Source of the DNA: Diplonema papillatum
Lineage: Eukaryota > Euglenozoa > Diplonemea > Diplonemida > Diplonemidae
Reading direction: 5' to 3'
DNA length: 64,000 bases
Assembly (NCBI GenBank): GCA_030068145.1
Contig: JAPJBO010000103.1
Span: forward strand, 1 to 64,000
The notes below the pieces were generated by a model. The model made no database searches. It worked only from the letters and a program-made list of their open reading frames with translations, and was not told the DNA's origin. The position numbers and the translations under genes were made by a program. Position 1 is the stretch's first letter, and the number at the start of each line of letters is the position of its first letter. Positions 32,401 to 41,564 of this stretch are shown piece after piece.

Positions 32401-33015
32401 GCCGGGATGGAGGGCGCCGTGCTCATCGCCGCGGCCCTCGCGCTGAAGGTGCCGCTGAAGCGGATTTCGCTGCGGAACAACCGAGTACCGAGCCAGGGCG
32501 TTGCGCTGCTGCTAGAGGCAGTTCGGGAGAACAGCCACGTGATCGAAATCGCGGTCGACGAGATGCGCGCGGCCGACGACTCTCAGCCTGATGCGCAGGC
32601 TTGGTCGGTCCTTCGATCGTCGTTGCCGCGGCTGGTGAAGGCGAACCGGTACAAATGGCACAACCCGTTAGCCATTCCGGCCATCAAGCTCCGCTGCCTG
32701 CTCCACCGAGAGGGCGCGGTGACCCTCCGCCAGCTGCTCTCGTACGGCGCCGACTGGCTCTCGGTCGCGGTGGCCGCGTTCTGGGACCTGCCGGACGTCT
32801 TGGACACGCTCCCCACGCAGGCCCTCGTCGCCCACTCCGCGGCCGTGTACGACAGCCTCGTCCTCGCCCTCGCGCGCGAGTGGTCCGCCCGCCGCGCGCC
32901 CGAAACGCCGGCGCACCTGCTCTTCGGCGCCACGAAGCTGGGCCGCGTCGACCTCGTCGTACTTCTGGTGCGCCGCTTTGTTTTCTTACCTACCCCCCCC
33001 CCGAAGAAGACTTGA
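29473..33015 (+). CDS. Large protein with mono-ADP-ribosyltransferase-type domain and leucine-rich repeat
   Basis: First ATG at 29473 gives 1180 aa; the frame opens six bases earlier at a GTG. The N-terminus has a short coiled coil (LEAQVRVLGRQVDTWRRLAE). The middle carries an ART-like R-S-E signature: Arg656 in CYRGLE, Ser678-Ser679 in FSSASLD, and Glu717-x-Glu719 in ARERELLF, in the order and spacing of R-S-E-type arginine ADP-ribosyltransferases, which move ADP-ribose from NAD to protein. Residues about 995-1030 form a leucine-rich repeat (LKRISLRNNRVPSQGVALLL). The end (ETPAHLLFGATKLGRVDLVV) resembles the start of an ankyrin repeat, and its frame then runs into odd Pro/Lys codons over a poly-C tract. 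The true gene may therefore be spliced near 32967 to exons not found here. No signal peptide, so probably intracellular. GC3 is very high. Confidence 0.75.
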   Translation: MGPRDECVREALEAQVRVLGRQVDTWRRLAENRADQVAALRSAGAGFDARAKRDGEQQLKAALAELAESTPLHEAAVVIVRLLVASGEAWPKVVDAFRSAVSKQEPLKPAAKRFADGIAEAGNATDTELPPQFYRPAWRPLLDHWGTADEIKSWMDPLGNKLWDAQVVRGMLKDVRLIARHHAFGQPPEVVVPLAIYTEQLSVPDMHVCWMKGDAGKEGHWEVLKESPFEPGEPPTKWARPPRETGGGVRLTARAAAALAAAAPDATVNDLLRVAFAPAPGVWDVPGLRFFRAPEHPAAEELVLASYRNETQGDPSLSPYQDTVLWLPPWPDLDPTLHRTPAVSPTTPNGPFTQDGSPLGAKSPWPPRSVTLRSSRRCGARTRFRIPSGVLEYIFSRNVEERLSSEQFGAAEYDSYWAVQPYGGEDPRVARVLAMIGGRSNPLENSAEVAAAVRDLAETGPPALRKVLRLRLNLGAADGGDVTPQSVANVLQLQELVYDGDSYLLSISPSVSGRGAVCTEDGRWVTSVSRLTRSCDDQIFKLVNHTMRSIQAREMRPVLTLSELGEITGEYAGGGAVDPFHRTTPPHARAQWHAKSGFAVYLNYSDKPAAIVSTAWALQPKGSLIHQIKGLVYYLRKALTQVPESYTDDSPARCYRGLEGTAVPQYKNGAVLLWSAFSSASLDSSTACMFAAEAGAVFSVTSTHGKAIGNWSRYARERELLFAPNTWLRVGNALTSEMKELSGALARSQLFELSTVSQTAVHCARVRGLLPRVRSGAGASVLFHVEESLRNADGIVDLTLPESSIGECPPRWHMLVTLPGDATGACPVRERMEWEPVPGNLTETLAFVAEKAGALEPLPVDAAMELASAKHRLEAAVRAATTFSSRTDTHAPTTTHNIPSDVRGEAGKAVLLAVCRLLGVDEACVTDVSLAPPIGLFDERKGFSLVVRGRSGAPPLTRAWNATAQLRKTGGRQGMAAGMEGAVLIAAALALKVPLKRISLRNNRVPSQGVALLLEAVRENSHVIEIAVDEMRAADDSQPDAQAWSVLRSSLPRLVKANRYKWHNPLAIPAIKLRCLLHREGAVTLRQLLSYGADWLSVAVAAFWDLPDVLDTLPTQALVAHSAAVYDSLVLALAREWSARRAPETPAHLLFGATKLGRVDLVVLLVRRFVFLPTPPPKKT

Positions 33016-33057
33016 TGCTAGCATCAAACACATGAGAGGCAAGCGCCTGCACGGTGA

Positions 33058-33220
33058 GGTCCAGCCTCAGAAGCTGGAGTTAAAGCGGGAGTCTTGAAAA
33101 GCGGGTGTGCCACACCCGAAAAGCGGGTGTGCCACACCCGAAAAGCGGGTGTGGCACACCCGAAAAGCGGGTGTGGACTCCCGCTTTTCGGGTGTGGAAC
33201 CCGGTTTTACGTTGGGGTTT
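33058..33220. repeat. Palindromic AAAGCGGGTGTG-CACACCCG array
   Basis: Opens with GGTCCAGCCTCAGAAGCTGG, the terminus of the 21387 element, then has four to five repeats of CCCGAAAAGCGGGTGTGCCA, each able to fold back on itself, ending CCCGCTTTTCGGGTGTGG. Related to 11735-11760 and 21450-21485. Confidence 0.8.
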
Positions 33221-33422
33221 TGGGGTTTTCTTGCGTTCTTTTTACCTGCGTTCTTTTTACCCGATTTTACGTTGGGGGTTTGGGGAGGTTTTGCGTTCTC
33301 TAAGCCCATTGAACCCCAAAAACAGATTTTTTGGCTCGAAATATTTGTCTTCAGTAGGTATTTTATTATCTTCCCCACAGCCTTCAGGTGGGGCCACTCA
33401 CTCTTCAACACACACTTGCACC

Positions 33423-34409
33423 ATGTCGTCCGTCGCAAGTCTGCCACGAACACCTGAAGACGCGAACAGAAAGCGGAAGCGCGCTGACAACGGCAATGAC
33501 AGCGACAACGAAGACGAACAAGCGGTGTCAACGGTTGTGTCAGAGTTCATCGAGACCTACCTGGTCAAAAAGGTAGGTGTAGCACTGCGACTCAGCAGCC
33601 TCCGCCTCCTCATTGAAGAAGTGATGTCGACGAAGCTTCACAAACAGTCGCCGATCCTCATGCGCTGTATCAACGAGCATGTCACGGCGTCAAAACTGAG
33701 CGCTGGGGAGGTCAAGATGATGGCAAAAAATAAGACCCTCCCCGCCCAGTACCGCGTGGAAAGTAAATCACGCGGGACACAGGATGTTAAGGTGTTCGGA
33801 GTCACCCTGCGCAACAAGGCCATCGCTGCATGGAAGCAGGAGGGGCACGCGAAGTACGCCCTCTACAACAGGGTGCGTCAAGCAACAAAACCCACGTTCA
33901 GGGACGCAGACCTCCAAACGGTACTTGCTTCAATCACCCAAGACCAGAGCACGGACGCCTCCCAAATCGAAGAGCAGAAGCCAGCCCGCGTCACCTTCCC
34001 TGTTACGACGCCGGGCGCGCCAGACGAAGGGTTCCATGTCACCCTCATTGAAGGACTGTTCACAAGGGTGAACTACAGGGTGAGCTGTACAACTGTAGAT
34101 CTGGAGTGCATCCGGGTTGTCCCGGAAGGCAGCAGTGTGCCATCAGGAGTGTACCCGCTGACGTATGTTCTCGAGGGGACTATCGACGACCAGAAGCCCG
34201 TGCAGTGCAGACAGCTGCAGCTTGGCGTATGGCAAGTCAAGGTCCCCCTTGCGCGGCCTGCAGCAGTTGCTGGGGAGGGCGTAGCGGGAAACGACATGGA
34301 CGAGGAGTACCGGAAGATCATGGGTATCATCCTCAAACCCGATGTTGAAGAACCCCAGCAGACGGCATTGCAAGCACTGCTGGTCGAAGATGGCATTGAA
34401 GACCTCTAG
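33423..34409 (+). CDS. Putative DNA-transposon protein, N-terminal part
   Basis: 328 codons from ATG 33423. Lower GC3 and different codon use from the host genes suggest mobile-element origin. It starts with a basic nuclear-localisation-like stretch (NRKRKRAD) followed by acidic residues, then helical sequence (VVSEFIETYLVKKVGVALRL) and a beta-rich second half. No known domain is recognised. The stop at 34407-34409 abuts the transposase-like fragment in another frame, so I infer one protein broken by a deletion that removed the first catalytic region. Confidence 0.5.
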   Translation: MSSVASLPRTPEDANRKRKRADNGNDSDNEDEQAVSTVVSEFIETYLVKKVGVALRLSSLRLLIEEVMSTKLHKQSPILMRCINEHVTASKLSAGEVKMMAKNKTLPAQYRVESKSRGTQDVKVFGVTLRNKAIAAWKQEGHAKYALYNRVRQATKPTFRDADLQTVLASITQDQSTDASQIEEQKPARVTFPVTTPGAPDEGFHVTLIEGLFTRVNYRVSCTTVDLECIRVVPEGSSVPSGVYPLTYVLEGTIDDQKPVQCRQLQLGVWQVKVPLARPAAVAGEGVAGNDMDEEYRKIMGIILKPDVEEPQQTALQALLVEDGIEDL

Positions 34410-35236
34410 GGGATCACTTCGACAGGTGGCTGAGGCTCGTCGGCTGCGGTGGAACGGGCCACCGATGCGCAACATGCGCTGTCCCGATATCCAAATGGAG
34501 CTTACACATGCACCGGTTTCCGCACCTCACCCTGTCTGAAATGGCCCAATCTGGGTACATGTCGTTGCTGAGCTCAGTGGTACCCTTTGCACGTTATGTT
34601 TCTCCAGCGCTGCATGACATCAAGGGCATGGGGTTGTCATTGTTCAAACACCTAGATGTTGAAAGCATGTCAGTGTTGCAAGCTCTGTGCAGCAGCATGA
34701 ACATCGACGTCAGTCAGAACGCCACTGGAGCACATGTGAGAACAATTGTGCGCATGATGGCGGAGAAAGAGCTTCCGACAACATATCGTTGGCTATTTGT
34801 TTGCTTGTCCGAACTTGTCGCCTTCCGGTATTCGGACGTGCCGTGGCGTTACTGGGGTCGAAAAGAATCTGCCGCCGGTGTCCCCTTCCTCCGTGCCCGT
34901 TTGTCGGCGCACATCTTCCTCCACCTTTTCGAGAGAGTACGCAAGGGAGCAACAAGAAATGCGTACTGCCACAGCCTCAACCACTGGTGGGATCCCATGG
35001 ATGCACTTCCGCTTCAGTGTTCGGATGAAGCTGAAGAAGCTGAAAACGGAGAGCGGAAAGCTGATGTACCCACGATAACCAGTCCAAGAAGCTGCGAGGT
35101 TGATCTGGCATTGGCGGAAGAAAAACGGAGAACCCGACGACCTGAGTGGAAGGTTTCTGAGCTGTCCCAGACCGGAATACTGGGAAGAAGTAAATCTTGC
35201 CCGTTTTATTATTTTCGCGATTTTTGCATACTTTGA
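34409..35236 (+). pseudogene. Transposase C-terminal fragment related to the 38-kb element
   Basis: From 34409 the frame reads GDHFDRWLRLVGCGGTGHRC ATC..., then LHMHRFPHLTLSEMAQSG and VSPALHDIKGM. The 38-kb transposase has GGDHAELWSLFRGVGGGGHR, FCATC, LHRCKRLSIQEMHAQG and ITPALHDVKGM in the same order, so the two are homologous. There is no start codon or first catalytic block upstream. The end after about 34790 reads less like protein. Confidence 0.6.
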
Positions 35237-35424
35237 GGCCCTTGCGGGTGTCGTTCGCCCGCAAAATCGGTTCAGATGAGGTTGTCGAGGGCGCGCGCGC
35301 CAGAAACTGATCAGAATGTCACCCAAAAGTGCGAAAAGAAGGGGTAGCATGTTGCAAAATGGAGGTTTCGGCCACCTCGACAAGATGTCCGAAATTAACC
35401 GATTTCTAAAACCTTTACAAAACG

Positions 35425-36165
35425 AGTCTCAAATCTGGATGAAAAATAGTGTAGAGAAATTTTTGGAGCATTCCGGGGCACAAATGACCACATCCTGAGT
35501 CATTCCTGTCACAGTCTGACCCTGCTGCCGTCGTTTGTGGCTGCTTTTTGGTGTTTGGATGCCCCTAGACCATACCCGGATCAGCCCGGACCATACCCGG
35601 ATCAGCCCGGATCAACCCGCATCACCCCAGACCAACCCGGACTGGGCCCGGTTCAAGGTCAAATGCTGGCGAAACCACCACAGGGAGCACTCCACAACGC
35701 CCAAATTTTGAAATTTATACGAAAAAAGCCACAAGGAAATCATCATGAAAGCTGCGGCAACCGGGCGAAGCTTCTTGGAGAAGATTGAGAACAGAGCCAA
35801 GTCTAGAATTGCTACAAGCGGGTCCCAAATCTGGAGGAAAAACAGACCGGAGAAAACATTTTGAGCATCCCTGGGCACAAAAAACTGCATCTTGAGTCAT
35901 TCCAGGCATAGTCTGACCCTGCTACCGTCTTTTGAGGCTGCTTCCTGGTGTAGATGACCCTGGACCAAACCCGGATCAGCCCGGACCAACCCGGATCACC
36001 CCAGACCAAACCGGACTGGCCCGGTTCAAGGTCAAATGCTGGCGAAACCCCCAGGGGGCACACCACAACGCCCAAATTTCCGAATTTATACTCGAAAAAA
36101 GCTACAGAAAAACATAATGGAAGCTGCGACAACTGAGGCGAAGCGGTTCTTGCAGAAGATAAAAG
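35425..36165. repeat. Tandem duplication of a ~380-bp non-coding unit
   Basis: CAAATCTGGATGAAAAATAG..., GTCATTCCTGTCACAGTCTG, the CCCGGATCAGCCCGGACCA cluster and GGTCAAATGCTGGCGAAACC occur twice, at about 35425-35795 and 35822-36165, with moderate divergence. No ORF is conserved between the two. Confidence 0.8.
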
Positions 36166-36289
36166 AAGTCATCGGGTGTGGCACGTGACCGCGGAAGCAG
36201 AAGGTGCGCCGGGAACCGAGGCAACAAGGTCCCCCGCGTGTAGGAATCCGCCAACTGTCCGTCGGACGGCACCCGCGGGCTCTGGGCAA

Positions 36290-36445
36290 GGGAGATTCTG
36301 GGCCAGGAATGGTGGATTCTGGACCAGGGAGGGTGAACTCCTGACCAGGGAGGGTGAATCCTGGATCAGGGAGGGTGATTTCTGGACCAGGGAGGGTGGA
36401 TTCTGGACCACAGAGGTGGATTCTGGACCCGGGTGACAGGGATCT
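36290..36445. repeat. ~20-bp tandem repeat (GATTCTGGACCAGGGAGGGT)
   Basis: Seven to eight imperfect copies; the motif decays toward 36500. DNA from 36500 to 36985 contains no gene and includes poly-T, poly-A and poly-G runs. Confidence 0.8.
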
Positions 36446-36999
36446 GAGCCGCAGAGGTTGAAATAAGGCCAGAGGGGGTGAATTCTGGACCAAAAAGGCG
36501 AATTCCGGGCCATGCATGGCAGTTTCTGGTCGACGAAGGGAAGATTATCTCTTTGCCAACACGGACAGGTCCCTCTATTTTTCACAATATTTTCATCATT
36601 TCTGCCTTTTTGGGCGAGATTCTGATCGATTCCTGGGTTGAGGACCCACAAAAGCCTCGTGAACACATACTTTTAGGGCTCAAAGTACCCGGAGGTTCCT
36701 CCGAAGCATGCAAAAATGGCAAAAATAATAAAACGGACAAATTTACAATGGGAGTCGCACCCCCTACCCCCCCTCCTGGTGCAACCCACTGTGGACCTAC
36801 TGTGGGACCCACCTTAGCTAAATTCTCTAAGGTGAAATGGTGGAAAAAGTGGGTCAAATTTCTTTTTTTCGAGTGCTTTTTTGGGAGGATTTGGGCCAAA
36901 AAAAAAATTTTTTTTTTCTTGGTCGCTGCTGAGGAAACCACCTTAGAGCGGTCACCACCCTGCTGCACACAGGCCCTGCAGGAGGGGGGGGGGGGGGGT

Positions 37000-37330
37000 A
37001 CCGGTGCACTAGTAAGGCCAATCACTAGTCATTTTAAAGTGAACTTACTAGTAAGAAATCTTACTAGTAATATGACTAGTGCCACTAGTCATTCTTACTA
37101 GTGCCACTAGTAAGAATGACTAGTGCACTAGTAAGAATGACTAGTGCACTAGTAAGAATGACTAGTGCACTAGTAAGAATGACTAGTGCACTAGTCATGT
37201 AGTTGTTTGCTAGTGTTTTACACAGTAAAGTCCATTTTTAGGCGGTGGATATGGCGCGGGTGTCCGACCCACGCTCGAATACTGTTCCGCAGGTTCGTCC
37301 TGCCGATGTTGTGCACGCAGAAACATGACT
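37000..37330. repeat. Left terminal inverted repeat of the 38-kb transposon
   Basis: Outer part: repeated CACTAGTAAGAATGACTAG. Inner part: GGCGGTGGATATGG, CCCACGCTCGAATACTGTTC, CGTCCTGCCGATGTTGTGCA. The right end mirrors this order with a few mismatches. Confidence 0.85.
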
Positions 37331-38150
37331 GGTGAACACTAGGTTGCCAAGCCACCTGCCGTAAGTGCGCACAACATTTCCAGTCGCCTGGCAGAGGAGT
37401 TTCCCAAGAACCTTTTGTGTTGTGAGGCAATGTTGCAGCGGAAGCCCTCCGTGCAGCAAAGATGTTGTGGAGGACAGCCCCGTGGTCGGGCCAAGCTCGC
37501 CATTCACTGCTGTAGAGAGCCAGCTGGGCACACTGATGCATAGACATGCCGAATCGCATTATGTTCCCTGCAATGATGGCGCCGATAGCGCGCGCTGTCG
37601 GTGCATGGTATGCATCCATTGTTGTTTTCCCCTGCGGTGTTTCGTGAGTGATAAGGCTGGCGATGCGGGACCGTACGAGAATCATACTACACAAAGTTAC
37701 GTACGAACTATTGCAACGCGCCCCACCCTCTGGCCCAAGTGCACTCGCTGGTGAACAATGTGGAACCACCAGGATACTTTATGAACCACCAGGCCCCGAC
37801 TCCTGTCCATCAGGGCTGCCATTGTCTTCGTCAACTGTCATCGTCATCGTCAACAGGACTACTCCCAACAAAAACAAAATGAGCATGTGTTGACGATGTC
37901 AGCCCTGATGGACAGGAGTCGGGGTCTCGGCCAGAGAGGAGGGCGCGTTGCAATAGTTCTTACGTAGTACGATTCTCGTACGGTCCAGCCTTGAAACACC
38001 GCAGGGGGAAGACAACAATGGATGCATACCATGCACCGACAGCGCGCGCTATCGGTGGCATCATTGCAGAGAACAGAATGCGATTCGGCATGTCTATGCG
38101 TCAGTGTGCCCAGCTGGGCTCGCTAATTAATAGCGAACTTGGCCTGGACC

Positions 38151-38828
38151 ATGGGGCTGTCCTACAACACCCTTGCTGCACGCGAAGCAGGGTTCAAGGC
38201 GATGGCCGACGAGTTGGTCGGGGATACCCCGAAGGCAATTTCGTTCCTGCTGTCCAAGTTTCCACTGGAGCAGGGTGGCTGCCCACCCGCAGTGGTTGTG
38301 ACAATGGACGCGTACAAACCAGGCAACGCCTTCCGTGGGGCAACAGGGAGGCAGCGTCTTGCTGTTGGACTGTCCGGGGACCTCAAGGCGACGCGGTTTC
38401 TTACTGAGTGCGATAAGCGGAAGCCTGCCTTCCACTCATGGTGGATCTTCAGCTGCCTGCCGCATCTGAGCGCTATTCAGGAAAGTACGTTCCGCAAGAA
38501 CAATGCAATCATTCCTCTGAGTCGATTTGTGTTTGGTGGTGACCACGCAGAATTGTGGTCGCTCTTTCGAGGCGTGGGCGGTGGCGGGCACCGAAGTGCC
38601 TTTTGTGCAACCTGCATTGAGACGCGGTTGGCACACCTGCACAGATGCAAACGGCTTAGCATCCAGGAAATGCATGCGCAGGGCTTCCACTGCAACATTG
38701 CCGCCCGTATCACGGAACCAGCGCATGCCATCACACCAGCCTTGCACGATGTGAAGGGCATGCTATGGCTCGTGATCCGGACACTTCCGGATGCTAGTCG
38801 GGTAGAAGAGGATGCAGATGAACGGTGA
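38151..38828 (+). CDS. Putative transposase, central part
   Basis: First ATG in an open frame that begins upstream at 38139. Candidate catalytic acids lie in VVVTMDAYK and FVFGGDHAELW, the latter followed by a Cys-x-x-Cys (FCATC), an LH-rich stretch and ITPALHDVKGM. This D...GGD...CxxC...LHD layout resembles large eukaryotic DDE-type transposases I have seen in protists and invertebrates, but I cannot name the family. The homologous N-terminal segment (TTMDAYHAPTARAIGGIIAE, 38019-38150) is in another frame, and the C-terminus continues in a third frame at 38812, so the copy appears frameshifted and inactive. Confidence 0.55.
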   Translation: MGLSYNTLAAREAGFKAMADELVGDTPKAISFLLSKFPLEQGGCPPAVVVTMDAYKPGNAFRGATGRQRLAVGLSGDLKATRFLTECDKRKPAFHSWWIFSCLPHLSAIQESTFRKNNAIIPLSRFVFGGDHAELWSLFRGVGGGGHRSAFCATCIETRLAHLHRCKRLSIQEMHAQGFHCNIAARITEPAHAITPALHDVKGMLWLVIRTLPDASRVEEDADER

Positions 38829-39561
38829 GCGCAAAAGGTGGTCCGCCTGCACGTCCCAGAAGACAATGGAACGAGACTTCCAGGAAATCGAGCTGCAGAC
38901 AAAGCACCTCAAGAGCCTGGACACGAAGCGAAGCGCGCCGCGAGGGTTTGCGCCTGACCTCGCGCCCGCGTGTCGCAATCCCCTCCCACACCTGTACCAG
39001 TACGACACCATATTTCTTTGCAAGTGCATCACTGCACGAAGTACGGTGTGGAAGCAAGCCGCAGAAAACCTGGAGGCCCGCCTCCGAAGGGCTGGTTTGG
39101 GTGCCCACGTATGCCGGAGAACTGAACGATGGGGACAGAAGTTTCGTAGCAGTCCTGCTCGTGAAGGTGTTCTTCTCAAGATTTGCATTTGCAACGAGAA
39201 GCCGTGGCACAACAACCCGACTTCCGATGAGGAGGAGGATGACGATGCGGACAGCAGCACAACCGACCCTGAAAACGAGAGCAGCGAGCACGGGTGTATT
39301 ATCAGCCAGAAGAGCTACACGCGAATCCACGGCCTCTTCGCACACTACGACGCACACCACCGCCCTACAGTCACCTGCGAATGCACAACGCAATGTCCAT
39401 CGTGCAAAAAGACAGTTCGCAAGGGCGGGCTGACCCAACACCTGCTGTACGTTCATGCTGAGAAGCTTGACAAGAAGACCTGCCCCCTGTGCATGCAAAG
39501 GTTCGCCGATGCACGCAGAAGGGATGCCCACATGCGCGATGCCCACACGGGTGGAAGGTAG
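38812..39561 (+). CDS. Transposon ORF with two C2H2 zinc fingers
   Basis: 249 codons from ATG 38812, overlapping the previous ORF by 17 bases; it is likely the C-terminal part of the same protein after a frameshift. Basic first half, then an acidic linker (SDEEEDDDADSS) and two C2H2 fingers at the end: CPSCKKTVRKGGLTQHLLYVH and CPLCMQRFADARRRDAHMRDAH. The fingers would bind DNA, plausibly the ACTAGT arrays. Stop TAG at 39559-39561. Confidence 0.6.
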   Translation: MQMNGERKRWSACTSQKTMERDFQEIELQTKHLKSLDTKRSAPRGFAPDLAPACRNPLPHLYQYDTIFLCKCITARSTVWKQAAENLEARLRRAGLGAHVCRRTERWGQKFRSSPAREGVLLKICICNEKPWHNNPTSDEEEDDDADSSTTDPENESSEHGCIISQKSYTRIHGLFAHYDAHHRPTVTCECTTQCPSCKKTVRKGGLTQHLLYVHAEKLDKKTCPLCMQRFADARRRDAHMRDAHTGGR

Positions 39562-39764
39562 TCTTACCTCCTCTGAATTCAGCACTCTATGCCACATGGC
39601 CCTTTCTTCCGTTGTTCCCCCCTCCCCCACCCATCACACCCTGAGCACATACCCATTCCAAACACGTGTTCTTGCAATTCCCCACCCATCACACCCCAGA
39701 CTTCGGGCCATGCTTATCCCATTCACTTGTTCTTCTCGGCAACCTGTTGTGTTCACCATTCATG

Positions 39765-40040
39765 TTGCTGCGTGCACAACAGCGGCAGGACGAACCCGCG
39801 GAACAGTATTCGAGCGTGGGTCGTACACCCACACCATATCCACCGCCTAAAAATGGACTTTACTGTGTAAAACACTAGCAAAAATGACAAGTGCACTAGT
39901 CATTCTTACTAGTGCACTAGTCATTCTTACTAGTGCACTAGTCATTCTTACTAGTGCCACTAGTAAGAATGACTAGTGGCACTAGTAAGACATTTTCACT
40001 AGTAATTTTACTAGTAATTCCTAATGACTAGTGCCCGTGG
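39765..40040. repeat. Right terminal inverted repeat of the 38-kb transposon
   Basis: TGCACAACAGCGGCAGGACG, GAACAGTATTCGAGCGTGGG and AAATGGACTTTACTGTGT mirror the left end, then the ACTAGT palindrome array to about 40035. Confidence 0.85.
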
Positions 40041-40386
40041 GAGGGGGGGGTGTTAGGGGGGGGGGTACCCACCCACCCCTCGTTGCCGTCCGGCTGACAA
40101 CGATGCCGAGTTTAGGGGCCTTAGCATCAGCACTGGGGGGGGGGGTCCCTTGCAAAGTCGTTGGGGGCTCTCAGGGTAGTGTCAGCACTGCCCCCCCCCC
40201 CCAAAAAAAAAAAAAAAACGAAACATGAGACGAAGAACGAGGTGCACACAACACCGCGGTGAAAAAAAACACAGGGGGCTAGTCCCCCAAGGTTTCATAC
40301 CCCACTTTGGGAGCCGTCCACTTTTTCGTTGACTTCGTTTTCTCTTTCATGTGCAACTCTTGTTCCGGAAATGTTCCCGTCAGTAC

Positions 40387-40640
40387 AGATGGGTAGCGCC
40401 ACCTCCCCGATGCGAGCTGGTTGCCGGATGGGATGCGGGCAACTGCACCTTTGTACCACCGACACCCTCTGGGTGCTTCCAGGTTACGCGCAATCGGGGG
40501 GTTGAAACATGATGATTACACACAAATAACGCTAGATTAATATCGAAAGCCCGCACCCACGCGGCGTTGACTGTGGCTGGTCTTTGTAAGGGCTGCCTTG
40601 ATGTTACTTCGATCAAGCTCACGCTAAGCTGAAACTTTTT
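40387..40640. repeat. R9 followed by element E 3' end
   Basis: GGGTAGCGCCACCTCCCCGA, GCAACTGCACCTTTGTACCA and TCTGGGTGCTTCCAGG match 58238-58345. GGCGTTGACTGTGGCTGG and GATGTTACTTCGATCAAGCT-CACGCTAAGCTGAAAC match the E-element ends at 46310-46385, 46737-46810 and 58347-58392. The stretch 40076-40386 has only homopolymer-rich DNA. Confidence 0.7.
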
Positions 40641-40960
40641 AGTACAACTACAATCTTGCGGGTTGCCCTTCAATGTATTGTGCAGGCTGAAAAGACGTAG
40701 GCAGCGTGTTTTGGTGGTTGATCAGAATTCCTTACCTGAACATGACACAAGGTAAATACAAGTGGGAAAACGATCAACTGGCACGCACGAACAAAACGAA
40801 GCGCCTGTATTTTTTGTATAAGCACCTGCTTTGTAGGAATTACTCGAGAAGGCTGCCAGTTGCATTGTTCTTCGCTTCGTGTGAGCATGATCTCACATCG
40901 GTTCAACACGGGGTTCGGTAGTTACAGCACTTGGATCCTTTCGGGTTTTTTGTCTGGCAG
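40640..40960. repeat. R2, R3 head and inverted R1 piece
   Basis: R2 (GGGTTGCCCTTCAATGTATT ...) at 40640-40815, R3 head TTGTATAAGCACCTGCTTTG at 40815-40862, then TTCAACACGGGGTTCGGTAG and TTACAGCACTTGGATCC, the reverse complement of R1. The same elements are nested in different orders elsewhere. Confidence 0.7.
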
Positions 40961-41144
40961 CTTTTATCCGAGTCTAGAGGTTTGGTAAATTTGAAATTCT
41001 CAAGTTTAGCTCTCTAGCGAGCTATCCCACTCTTCTGGGGCAGGCCACGGGGTACCCCCATCCCGGACATTTCTCTACCGTTTTTGTTTGGCCTTTTTGG
41101 GAATTCACAGTTCGTCGAAAAATTTTCTTGCGGCGTTTTAGGGG

Positions 41145-41411
41145 GGCTCCTGGTCTAGTGGTTAGGACGTCGGACTATTATCCCATTTATCCCATTCGTC
41201 CACGGTTCGATTCCTCCTCAACCACTATTTCAGGTGTTCAGGGATTGGCTCCTGAGTGCAACTCCTAGCCCATTCTCTGTAAAAAACGGCTGCACAGGTT
41301 GACCGTGTGGGTGCCAAAGTGGCCCGAATACGATCCAGGGAGAGGCGACTACCATAGAAAATGGGGTACCCTGAGACGTTTACCCCAAAAAAAAAAAGAA
41401 AAAAAAAAATT
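41145..41411 (+). mobile_element. tRNA-derived SINE-like element
   Basis: CTGGTCTAGTGGTTAGGACG fits a polymerase III A box and GGTTCGATTCC (41209-41219) a B box, at tRNA-like spacing slightly lengthened by a TTATCCCATT duplication. The T stem does not pair well, so this is not a working tRNA. An unrelated body and an A-rich tail (41387-41411) follow, the layout of a SINE. Confidence 0.6.
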
Positions 41412-41564
41412 ATGGTCCTTCGGGATCGACGGTAACACAAAAAAAAGACGTTAACCCAAACAACTTCCGCCGGTAGAGAAATCTTGCCTAAAGGAATCAA
41501 CTGCCTTCGGGTAGGCTAGTCTGACACTAGTTGTCGTCGGGAACAAAAAAAAAAAAAAAAAATG

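Larger units (their letters stand above)
36985..40075 (+). mobile_element. DNA transposon with ACTAGT-rich inverted termini
   Basis: Both ends carry arrays of ACTAGTAAGAATGACTAGTG-type palindromes (37005-37200 and 39890-40035), followed inward by an inverted repeat of about 120 bp (ACACAGTAAAGTCCATTTTT at 37216; its reverse complement ends near 39870). The termini lie beside G-runs at both flanks. The interior has a decayed transposase (38151-38828) and a zinc-finger ORF (38812-39561). A 5' interior segment (37480-37720) is present again inverted at 37950-38140 around a palindrome at 37795-37920, so the left half has been rearranged. Confidence 0.85.

Noticed and set aside
31063..32480. Minus-strand ORFs of ~350 codons opposite the ART gene
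   Set aside because: Antisense shadows; the ART signature and codon bias are on the plus strand.
29473..33015. Bacterial-type ART toxin acquired by transfer
   Set aside because: GC3-rich codon use matches neighbours, no signal peptide, LRR/ankyrin context and a eukaryotic-style R-S-E order; no sign of recent bacterial origin.
41145..41230. Functional tRNA gene
   Set aside because: A and B boxes are present but the T stem and acceptor stem do not pair.
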